In this document: piece after piece, positions 8,111 through 15,471 of the stretch
How the letters are laid out: each line of letters starts with the position of its first letter
How positions within the stretch are numbered: the first letter of the stretch is position 1
From: Cuneatibacter sp. NSJ-177
GTDB lineage: Bacteria; Bacillota; Clostridia; Lachnospirales; Lachnospiraceae
Assembly (NCBI RefSeq): GCF_022867805.1
Contig: NZ_JALIFO010000014.1
Location: 154,006 to 218,005, forward strand
Length of the DNA: 64,000 nucleotides
Reading direction: 5' to 3'
Position numbers and translations under genes: made by a program
Notes under the pieces: generated by a model
Databases searched by the model: none
What the model was told of the DNA's origin: nothing
What the model saw: the letters and a program-made list of their open reading frames with translations, nothing else

Positions 8111-9001
8111 CTACGGCCGGTCAAACCCATCCAGCAAATCATATACGACGCCTTTAACAGCTCTTTCCTTGTAATGTCTCTCGCTCTCCCGGATCTTTAG
8201 GCGCGGAGGCCTTTTTCTTTTTGCCTGAATTTCCTGAATCCGTTTTGAGAGCAGCTCGGACAGCCGGTTCCGTTCCTCCACAGTGCCCAGGGATCCGCCC
8301 AGGATAGCGGCGGCTTCCGGGACCGGCAGCGGAGTCCGGTCTACCGAGCCCAGGTAAAATTCCACATCTTCAAACATGCCGTCCTTTTTTTTGGCGGACA
8401 TACAGGCGGAAATCTGTGCAATTGTCACCTCCGTGCGGCTCCCCAGCTTGACAAAGAAGCTGTCCCGCTCCGGAACAACCGGGAAATGGACGGCGGCAAG
8501 CACCTCGTTTCGCTCCATGGCAGGGGCCCCGCCCCCACGGTAAAACTCCCCGGCTTCGGCAAAACGGGTCGTCCCGTCGGAGGACAGGATTTCCGCCTTG
8601 CCGTGAAGCAGGAAAAAGCAAGGAATCATGTCGCCGGCCGGCGACGCATTCATCAAATTTCCGCCAATGGTGCCCTTGTTGCGGATCTGTTTGGATCCGA
8701 CGTGGGCGCAGGCCTCGGCGAGAGCGCGCAGATACCTGCGGACACTGGGGTCCGCCGCGATCTCCCCATGGGTGGCCATGGACCCGATTCGGATCCCGTC
8801 TCCCTCCAGGCGGATGCCGGAAAACTCTTTCAGCAGCCCAAGGCTGACGATCCGGTCAATCTTGATCTTTGCCTCCCGGATCTCGCAGAGCAGATCGGTT
8901 CCTCCTGCCAGAAACACACTGTCTTCGGTCATCTGCGCCATAGCGGCGAACAATTCTTCCCGGTCCGCCGGCTGCAAATATTCCCATCTGGGTTCTCTCA
9001 T
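8111..9001 (-). CDS. Molybdenum hydroxylase FAD-binding subunit (xanthine dehydrogenase family, CoxM/XdhB type)
   Basis: A 296-aa flavoprotein subunit that passes electrons from the iron-sulfur subunit to the acceptor. The FAD-binding PCMH-type motifs are visible: FLAGGTDLLCEIR near residue 35 and TIGGNLMNASPAGDM near residue 108. A CO dehydrogenase flavoprotein C-terminal domain follows. The frame is open further upstream, but that part overlaps the iron-sulfur gene in another frame. The start MREPRWEYLQPA at 9001 gives the normal length and a 4-nt ATGA overlap with the previous stop. It is the third gene of a Mo subunit, FeS subunit, FAD subunit operon. Confidence 0.92.
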   Translation of the reverse strand: MREPRWEYLQPADREELFAAMAQMTEDSVFLAGGTDLLCEIREAKIKIDRIVSLGLLKEFSGIRLEGDGIRIGSMATHGEIAADPSVRRYLRALAEACAHVGSKQIRNKGTIGGNLMNASPAGDMIPCFFLLHGKAEILSSDGTTRFAEAGEFYRGGGAPAMERNEVLAAVHFPVVPERDSFFVKLGSRTEVTIAQISACMSAKKKDGMFEDVEFYLGSVDRTPLPVPEAAAILGGSLGTVEERNRLSELLSKRIQEIQAKRKRPPRLKIRESERHYKERAVKGVVYDLLDGFDRP

Positions 9002-9474
9002 TCTTCCGCCTCCTCCCTCGCAGAATCCGCTGCTTCCCGAATCGCGGCGCGGATCTCCCGGTAGCCGGAGCACCGGCAGATATTCCCCGCAATCGCCATG
9101 CGGATTTCCTCGTCGCTGGGATTCGGATTTTCCATCAAAAGCGCCTTTGCCGACAGGATCATGCCCGGCGAGCAAAAGCCGCACTGAATCGCTCCGTTTC
9201 GGATAAAAGTCTGCTGGAGCCGGTCCAGCTCCCCATTCTTCTCCAGCCCTTCGATGGTGGTCAGGGACCGGCCCTGAAGCTGTCCAACCATGGTCAGACA
9301 GGCGTGAACCGCCTTATTGTCCAGCAGCACGGTGCAGGCTCCGCACTCTCCTTCCCCGCAGCCTTCCTTCGTACCGGTCAGACCGAGATCTTCCCTCAGA
9401 TAATCCAACAGGCGCCTGCTGCCGTCCACCTCATCCACCCGGTGCTCTCCGTTGAGCCAGTATTCAATTCTCAT
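8998..9474 (-). CDS. Molybdenum hydroxylase 2Fe-2S subunit (xanthine dehydrogenase family)
   Basis: A 158-aa protein with two [2Fe-2S] centres. The plant-ferredoxin-like N-terminal domain has CGEGECGACTVLLD followed by a fourth Cys (AVHAC). The C-terminal helical domain has QCGFCSPGM and NICRCSGY. The start MRIEYWLNGEHR at 9474 is preferred over an ATG seven codons upstream because GGAGGAC precedes it at good spacing. It overlaps the end of the Mo-subunit gene by 11 nt and the FAD-subunit gene by 4 nt, so the three are translated together. It relays electrons from the molybdopterin site to FAD. Confidence 0.94.
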   Translation of the reverse strand: MRIEYWLNGEHRVDEVDGSRRLLDYLREDLGLTGTKEGCGEGECGACTVLLDNKAVHACLTMVGQLQGRSLTTIEGLEKNGELDRLQQTFIRNGAIQCGFCSPGMILSAKALLMENPNPSDEEIRMAIAGNICRCSGYREIRAAIREAADSAREEAEE

Positions 9475-11740
9475 CGTGTCCTCCCTCAATCGCATCCAAA
9501 ATAACCGCCGGAGTCAGCGGCATCCGGTAAAGCCTCGTCCCCAAGGCCTGGTTTACCGCAGCCACCAGGGCAGGGGCCACCGGCACGAGAACCACCTCGC
9601 CGATGGATTTCGCTCCAAAAGGTCCCTCATGATCCGGCTCTTCCAAAAACAGCACATCATAATCCGGCATATCGCAGGCGTTAGTCACCTCATAATTTTT
9701 CAGGTTCGAAACCAGCACTTCGCCGGTTTTCGGATCCAGCTTAATTTCCTCGGAAAGGGCGATCCCGATTCCCTGCTGAATCCCGCTTCCCACTTGCCCC
9801 CGGCACAGATCCGGGTTGATGGCGCGTCCAATATCATGAACGGAGAGGCAGTGCTCCACTTTCACACTCCCGGTGAACGTGTCCACCGACACTTCCGCAA
9901 AATGAGCGCAGGCCACGCCTGGGTTTTCCACGGAATTATGGGTGTAAGCCGTATAAATGTCCTCCCCCAGCGTCCCCAGTGCATAATCTGAAATCTCACG
10001 CAGAGAAACGCTTCGCTCCGGTTCCGGTTCGGGATAGAACCGGCCGTCCTGATAACGAAGAACACTGGCGCTGCATTGAAGCTGATAAGCCGCCACGTGC
10101 TTTGCCTTTTCCTTCAGCTTCTCACAGCATTTCTTCACCGCATTTCCCAAAACATAGGTGGTCCGGCTTCCATAGCATCCATAATCGTACATGCAGTGTT
10201 CCGTATCCGCCTCTGCAAGCTGGATCTGTTCCAAATCCAGTTCCATCACTTCCGCCGCAATTTTTTTCATCGCCATCACCGTGCCGCATCCGTGGTCATG
10301 GATTGCGATATGAAGCGTCAGGCTGCCGTCCTCCTGGAGGCGCGCCGTGGCCGTGGCCACATCGGCAATGTATGGATAAAAAGAACTGGTGTGGCTTCCC
10401 ATGGCTACGCCGACCCCATACCGGTACCGTCCCTGAGCCTTATTTTTCTCCAGGCAGGCTTGCTTTCTCTCCTCCCACCGGAACCGCTCCCGGCCGGCAG
10501 TCAGCACATCTCTCAGACGGGCGTTGCCGATGGTCACCCCGTGCATCCCATCCTGCTCATAGGGGTTCAGGACATTTTTCAGGCGGAATTCCACCGGGTC
10601 CCATCCCCGGTCCGCGCAGACCTGGTTCCAATGAGTCTCCAGCAGCGCGGCTTCCTCCGAGGACCCCCAGCTCCGGAAGCTCCCGTTGACCGCAGTGTTG
10701 GTGCAGATACTTTTTCCGCCATAGGTAATATTGGGAATCCGGTAAACCTTTCCCAGCTTTCCTCCGATGGTCCGGAGATAAGAAGGGGAGATGGTCTGAT
10801 AAGCGCCTGCGTCCAGCATGACGGACACCCGTACCCCCTCAATTTTTCCGTCCGGATGGATCTTGCTCTCGATCACTCCTTCCAGGTTGTGTTTCAGCAT
10901 CGTATGGATGATCTGTTCCTCCCTGGTGTACACCAGGCGGACATCCGCCTTTAAATCACAGGCGGCCCAGGCCGTCAAAGGTTCCACAAGGGTTTCCTGC
11001 TTGCACCCAAAAGAACCGCCCATGGCGGTCTTGATCACATGGATTTTCGAGTAGGGCAGTCCCAGAAAATCCCCCAGCGTAGAGCGGATTCCGAACACCG
11101 TCTGACAGCCGGTCCACACCGTTAGTTTCCCGCTGCTTTTGTCCCACAGAGCCCGGCAGGAATGGGTCTCCATGGACAAATGTGTCATCCGGCCCAGGGC
11201 CACCTGTGTTTTTTGGCAGTATTCAGCCTGACAGTTCTCAAAATCACCCCATCCTGCTTCGGGGGCCTCATAGACATTCCCCTCTTCATGGATTTTTTCC
11301 GCGCCCTCTCTGGAAGCCTCCTCCATGGTCAGCATCGCCGGAATTTCCCGGTAGCTGACCCGGATTCTCCGGCAGGCCTCCGCCGCAATCTCCTCGGACT
11401 CCGCCACAACCGCGGCCACCCGCTCTCCGTAGAACCGCACATGACGGTCAAAGAGCCGTTCCTGGTTGGGAGCCTCCTCGTAGGACGCCACCCGGCCCCG
11501 GTCATATTTCCGATCCGGCGTATTTCCCCAGTAGTATACGGCCCGCACTCCCGGAAGAGCCAGGGCCTCCTCAATATCAATCTCGTCGATCCATCCGTGG
11601 GCAATCGTGGAAAGCTTTAAACGAATCACAAGCATTCCCGGCGCAGTCATATCGCTGCAGTAGGTTATGGCTCCGGTCGCTTTCCCGTAAGCCTGATCAT
11701 TTGACAGCGATGCACCGACAAATTTCAACTCTTCCCGCAT
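9464..11740 (-). CDS. Molybdenum hydroxylase catalytic subunit, molybdopterin-binding (xanthine dehydrogenase/purine hydroxylase type)
   Basis: A 758-aa catalytic subunit that hydroxylates a heterocycle or aldehyde at a molybdopterin centre. The Ald_Xan_dh_C a/b-hammerhead domain comes first (GKATGAITYCSDMTAPGMLV). The Mo-binding domains then show the GGSFGCKQETLVEP motif, a YGSRTTYVLGNAV block and GPFGAKSIGEVV near the end, which holds the conserved catalytic glutamate region. Xanthine, hypoxanthine, nicotinate or another N-heterocycle are all possible substrates; the sequence does not decide. The neighbourhood (hut genes downstream of a terminator) does not define it either. It is the first gene after a consensus sigma-54 promoter. 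Confidence 0.92.
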   Translation of the reverse strand: MREELKFVGASLSNDQAYGKATGAITYCSDMTAPGMLVIRLKLSTIAHGWIDEIDIEEALALPGVRAVYYWGNTPDRKYDRGRVASYEEAPNQERLFDRHVRFYGERVAAVVAESEEIAAEACRRIRVSYREIPAMLTMEEASREGAEKIHEEGNVYEAPEAGWGDFENCQAEYCQKTQVALGRMTHLSMETHSCRALWDKSSGKLTVWTGCQTVFGIRSTLGDFLGLPYSKIHVIKTAMGGSFGCKQETLVEPLTAWAACDLKADVRLVYTREEQIIHTMLKHNLEGVIESKIHPDGKIEGVRVSVMLDAGAYQTISPSYLRTIGGKLGKVYRIPNITYGGKSICTNTAVNGSFRSWGSSEEAALLETHWNQVCADRGWDPVEFRLKNVLNPYEQDGMHGVTIGNARLRDVLTAGRERFRWEERKQACLEKNKAQGRYRYGVGVAMGSHTSSFYPYIADVATATARLQEDGSLTLHIAIHDHGCGTVMAMKKIAAEVMELDLEQIQLAEADTEHCMYDYGCYGSRTTYVLGNAVKKCCEKLKEKAKHVAAYQLQCSASVLRYQDGRFYPEPEPERSVSLREISDYALGTLGEDIYTAYTHNSVENPGVACAHFAEVSVDTFTGSVKVEHCLSVHDIGRAINPDLCRGQVGSGIQQGIGIALSEEIKLDPKTGEVLVSNLKNYEVTNACDMPDYDVLFLEEPDHEGPFGAKSIGEVVLVPVAPALVAAVNQALGTRLYRMPLTPAVILDAIEGGHDEN

Positions 11741-11797
11741 TCTTTCCTTTCTTCCTTTCCGTCACCGTTTCCTTCTGTTCCTCGTTCTTAATTATAT

Positions 11798-11814
11798 AGC
11801 AATTTCCATGCCAG
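11798..11814 (-). promoter_or_regulatory. Sigma-54 (RpoN) promoter for the molybdenum hydroxylase operon
   Basis: Read on the minus strand the 17 bases are CTGGCATGGAAATTGCT. They match the -24/-12 consensus YTGGCAYGRNNNTTGCW at every position, with the invariant GG and GC exactly 10 nt apart. The predicted start is near 11787, leaving a leader of about 47 nt before ATG 11740. A sigma-54 activator must exist elsewhere in the genome; none is encoded in the window. A weak inverted repeat (TTCGG at 11921-11925, CCGAA at 11941-11945) is at a typical upstream-activator distance. Confidence 0.75.
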
Positions 11815-11969
11815 CAGGCTCCCGCCAAATTCTGCGCTGCGTGGTCAAATTTCTTTCATTAATCGCAAATAAATTAGGCATGAAGCCAAGTAATTTTGCA
11901 TATGGCCTGATTTTTCACCATTCGGTCACAGGATATCCGGCCGAAACAAAGAGTCCGGCAAAAAATCGC

Positions 11970-12014
11970 AAAAAGCCCGCAGTATGTGTAATCCTCATCA
12001 TACCACAGGCTTTT
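11970..12014 (-). terminator. Terminator of the hutU-hutI unit
   Basis: An interrupted stem pairs AAAAGCC (11971-11977) with GGCTTTT (12008-12014), and inside it GTATG with CATAC. T-runs follow on the minus strand. It insulates hutI from the sigma-54 promoter downstream. Confidence 0.7.
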
Positions 12015-12065
12015 ATCTCATCCTAGTGCCAATATGGATTTAGAAAAACTTTCCTCTCCCGCACT

Positions 12066-13304
12066 TTAGCAGAGTACGCCCTTCTTCGCCACCTTCCGGA
12101 CCAGATTGTTTCCAAACCGGTAGAAGATGAAATCCAGATTCGGCGCATCCCAGATCACCAGATCTCCCTGTTTGCCCACTTCCAGGCTTCCGATCCGGTC
12201 CGCCCGGCCGATGGCAGCGGCAGCGTTCAAGGTAGCAGCCGTCAGGACCTCCTCCGGCGTCATCCGATACTTATAGCAGGCCAGATTCATCGCCATGGGT
12301 AAAGACAGGTTCGGACAGGATCCGGGGTTAAAATCCGTGGCCACTGCCACCGGAACGTTTGCCGCCATCATATCCCTGGCCCTGGCAAAGGTCTTGTCCA
12401 GATAAAACGACGTGGCCGGAAGCAAAACCGCCACCGTGCCGCCTTCGGCCATGGAAGCGATCCCTTCATCCGGAGTGCAGATCAAATGCTCCGCCGAGAC
12501 GGCATGGAGCTGGCCCGCCAGCTGGGATCCGCCGATCGGATCAATCTCGTCGGCATGAACCTTGGCCGGAAGACCGTGGCGGATGCCCGCCTCCAAAATC
12601 TGCCTCGTCTCTTCGGCGGTAAACACGCCGGTCTCACAGAACACATCGCAGAATTCCGCCAGTTTTTCCTCCGCAACCTTCGGAATCATTTCCTCACAGA
12701 CCAGGCGCACATACTCCTCCCGGTTTTCTTTGTACTCCTCCGGAAGCGCGTGGGCGCCCAAAAACGTCGCCGCAAGCTCCACCGGCTGGATCTCGCCGCA
12801 TTTTTGGATTACCCGGAGCTGTTTGAGCTCCGTCTCCAAATTGAGCCCGTAACCACTCTTTGCTTCACAGGTCGTTGTGCCAAGGGCAAGCATCATGGAA
12901 AGAGCTTTGCAGGATTTCTCCACCAGCTCTTCAAAGGACGCTTCCCGCGTCATCCGCACAGTGGACAGGATCCCTCCCCCCTGCGCGAGAATATCCAGAT
13001 AGGGCACGCCCCGCAGTTTCAGCGCCAGCTCATGTTCCCGCCAGCCACCGAACACCAAATGGGTGTGGGCGTCCACCAGGCCCGGCGTCACCAGGCCGCC
13101 TTCTGCATCCACAACCTGTTCCGCATCCCGCAGCCCGGCAGGTACTGTTCCGGTTCCTACCTCCACGATATTCCCGTCCTCTCCGACGGCGACATAGGCG
13201 TTTTTACTGACTGTGATTTCTCCCTGCTCCGCCCCCCGGCAGGCCGATTGGCCCGTGGGGGTGGCAAGCATTCCAATATTTTCAATCAATAAGCGAACTG
13301 CCAT
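12066..13304 (-). CDS. hutI: Imidazolonepropionase
   Basis: A 412-aa metal-dependent amidohydrolase that opens 4-imidazolone-5-propionate to N-formimino-L-glutamate, the third step of histidine degradation. The metal-binding motif VDAHTHLVFGG has His80 and His82. Later motifs include EAKSGYGL, KVHADEID and ATDFNPGSCP, all typical of HutI. Length is normal. AGGAGGAAATGA precedes ATG 13304, and the gene follows hutU after a 10-nt gap, so the two form one operon. The product feeds the FtcD/FchA enzymes encoded upstream in this cluster. Confidence 0.97.
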   Translation of the reverse strand: MAVRLLIENIGMLATPTGQSACRGAEQGEITVSKNAYVAVGEDGNIVEVGTGTVPAGLRDAEQVVDAEGGLVTPGLVDAHTHLVFGGWREHELALKLRGVPYLDILAQGGGILSTVRMTREASFEELVEKSCKALSMMLALGTTTCEAKSGYGLNLETELKQLRVIQKCGEIQPVELAATFLGAHALPEEYKENREEYVRLVCEEMIPKVAEEKLAEFCDVFCETGVFTAEETRQILEAGIRHGLPAKVHADEIDPIGGSQLAGQLHAVSAEHLICTPDEGIASMAEGGTVAVLLPATSFYLDKTFARARDMMAANVPVAVATDFNPGSCPNLSLPMAMNLACYKYRMTPEEVLTAATLNAAAAIGRADRIGSLEVGKQGDLVIWDAPNLDFIFYRFGNNLVRKVAKKGVLC

Positions 13305-13314
13305 TCATTTCCTC

Positions 13315-15324
13315 CTATTCCGATTTCAGCACTGCCTTCACCAGCTCGCGGTCTGCGATGAAAGGCTCTGTGATGTGATCGGATTCCCGGTAAAGCTCGT
13401 TGTATTCTTTCACGGTGGAAACCGCGTTCTCATTTCTGGCCCAGGCTCTGCGGGAAACGCCTACCATGGTATCCCAAGGCATTGCCATGGAAAGGATCGT
13501 ATCCACCCGCTCGCTGCCGTCCAGCACCATACCGAAGCCGCCGTTGATGGCTTTGCCGATGCCGACGCCGCCGCCGTTGTGGAGAGCCACCAGGCTCATG
13601 CCGCGGGCACAGTTGCCGGCGAAGCACTGGGTCGCCATATCCGCCATGATGTTGGATCCGTCCTTGATATTGGAAGTCTCACGGAACGGCGAATCTGTTC
13701 CGCCGGTGTCGTGGTGATCCCGTCCCAGCATGACCGGCCCGATCTCCCCATTTCTCACCATCTCATTAAATTTCAACGCAATCTTCATGCGGCCCAGAGC
13801 ATCTTGATAGAGAATCCGGCACTGGGTTCCCACCACCAGTTTATTCTTCTTCGCGTCTCTCACCCAGACATAGTTGTCGCGGTCCTGATACCGGCGGTTC
13901 GGGTCAATACACTCCATCGCCGCCCGGTCCGTGGCGTCCAGATCCTCGGGCTTGCCGGACAGGCAGCACCAGCGGAACGGTCCATAGCCATAGTCAAAGA
14001 GCTGTGGTCCTAAAATATCTTCCACGTAGGACGGGAAGACAAAGCCGTCGGTCTCATCCACGCCGTTCTTGCAGATCGAAGGAACACCCGCATCATAGAC
14101 AGCCTTCAGGAAGCTGTTGCCATAGTCAAAGAAATAGGTTCCGCGGTCATGCAGCGTGCAGATCAGCTCATAGTGATGGCGCAGCGTTTTGTCCACCAGC
14201 TCCCGGAAATGCTCCGGATCCTCTGCCAGCATCTGGGTTCTCTCCTCAAAGGTCAGGCCCTGCGGGCAATAACCGCCGTCGTAAGGAACGTGACAGGAAG
14301 TCTGATCGGACAGCAGATCTACTCTCGCATTTTTCTCAATCAGGAATTCCAGCAAATCCACCACATTGCCGTGGTAGGCAATGGCGCAGGCCTCTCCTGC
14401 CGCCTGTTTCTCCTGAGCCCAGGCGTAAGCCTCCTCCAGATCCGCGGTATAGCGGCTGACCCAGCCCTGCTCGTAGCGGGTCATCAGCCGGGAGAAGTCA
14501 ACCTCAGCGATGATGGAGACCGCTCCGGCAATCTCAGCAGCTTTGCCCTGCGCTCCGCTCATGCCGCCAAGGCCGGCGGATACGAAGAGGCGTCCCGCCA
14601 GATCCTTATCCTTCGGAATGCCAAGCATCAGACGTCCTGCATTCAAAAGGGTGTTAAAGGTGCCATGCACAATACCCTGCGGCCCAATGTACATCCAGCC
14701 GCCCGCCGTCATCTGGCCGTAGTTGGCTACGCCCATGGCTGCCGCCCGGTTGAAGCTGGCCTGGTTGTCAAACTGGCCGACCATCAGGCCGTTGGAGATG
14801 ATAACGCGGGGGGAAGTTTTCTGAGAGCGGAACAGTCCCAGAGGATGACCGGACATTACCACGAGAGTCTGCTCGTCGGTCAATTCCTCCAGATATTTCT
14901 TGATCAGGCGGTACTGCATCCAGTTCTGGCAGACCTGACCGGTCTCCCCGTAGGTAGTCAGCTCATAGGGATACAGGGCTACATCGAAATCCAGGTTGTT
15001 GTCAATCATGACCTGGAAAGCTTTTCCTTCGGTGCATTTCCCCTTGTATTCGTCAATGGGTTTTCCTTTAATCGCACCCTGGGGACGGAAGCGGTAGCCG
15101 TAGACGCGGCCTCTCTCTTCCAGTTCTTTGGCAAATTCTTTTGCCATCTGCTCATGATACTGTTCCGGAATATACCGGAGAGCGTTCATAATGGCCGTCT
15201 CTCTGTCGGACTGGCTCATGTGAGATTCTCTCTTAGGCGCGCGCCGGACTCCCTCCACAAAGCTGGGATACTCCGGAAGCTCATCCAGCTGAAAGATTTG
15301 AGCGTTCAGATTCGTCTTATTCAT
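13315..15324 (-). CDS. hutU: Urocanate hydratase
   Basis: A 669-aa NAD-dependent urocanase converting urocanate to imidazolonepropionate. It is the longer Firmicute form of the family. The NAD-binding region shows VSAGLGGMSGAQGKAA, and conserved blocks NGLMVGQFDNQ, YHGNVVDLLEF and DHHDTGGTDSPFRETSN are present, with ALHNGGGVGIG toward the end. It starts at ATG 15324 after GGATGGAGAT. The promoter about 60 nt upstream carries paired TTGAC repeats, which I attribute to the SARP-type regulator encoded next door. It is the first gene of the hutU-hutI unit. No hutH gene, which would supply urocanate, is present in the window. Confidence 0.97.
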   Translation of the reverse strand: MNKTNLNAQIFQLDELPEYPSFVEGVRRAPKRESHMSQSDRETAIMNALRYIPEQYHEQMAKEFAKELEERGRVYGYRFRPQGAIKGKPIDEYKGKCTEGKAFQVMIDNNLDFDVALYPYELTTYGETGQVCQNWMQYRLIKKYLEELTDEQTLVVMSGHPLGLFRSQKTSPRVIISNGLMVGQFDNQASFNRAAAMGVANYGQMTAGGWMYIGPQGIVHGTFNTLLNAGRLMLGIPKDKDLAGRLFVSAGLGGMSGAQGKAAEIAGAVSIIAEVDFSRLMTRYEQGWVSRYTADLEEAYAWAQEKQAAGEACAIAYHGNVVDLLEFLIEKNARVDLLSDQTSCHVPYDGGYCPQGLTFEERTQMLAEDPEHFRELVDKTLRHHYELICTLHDRGTYFFDYGNSFLKAVYDAGVPSICKNGVDETDGFVFPSYVEDILGPQLFDYGYGPFRWCCLSGKPEDLDATDRAAMECIDPNRRYQDRDNYVWVRDAKKNKLVVGTQCRILYQDALGRMKIALKFNEMVRNGEIGPVMLGRDHHDTGGTDSPFRETSNIKDGSNIMADMATQCFAGNCARGMSLVALHNGGGVGIGKAINGGFGMVLDGSERVDTILSMAMPWDTMVGVSRRAWARNENAVSTVKEYNELYRESDHITEPFIADRELVKAVLKSE

Positions 15325-15383
15325 TCCATCTCCATCCTTTCCTATGGTCTCCCAGATATTCCTGCGAGAATAATTTTTTCTTT

Positions 15384-15418
15384 ATTATACTCCATCCACC
15401 GTCAAAAGACTGTCAAAA
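15384..15418 (-). promoter_or_regulatory. hutU promoter with paired heptamer repeats (predicted SARP site)
   Basis: On the minus strand TTTTGAC occurs twice, at 15418-15412 and 15407-15401, exactly 11 bp apart. TATAAT lies at 15389-15384. The inner TTGACG hexamer ends 10 nt from TATAAT and the outer TTGACA 21 nt from it, so no -35 box sits at the usual 17 nt. The ftcD promoter (21020-21052) has the same geometry. SARP activators are known to bind heptamer repeats with an 11-bp period, about 8 bp from the -10 box. Confidence 0.65.
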
Positions 15419-15471
15419 CCCAGCCCCTCCCGCTTTCATTTCCAAAAACATATTGATTTCCGGCGTCACTC

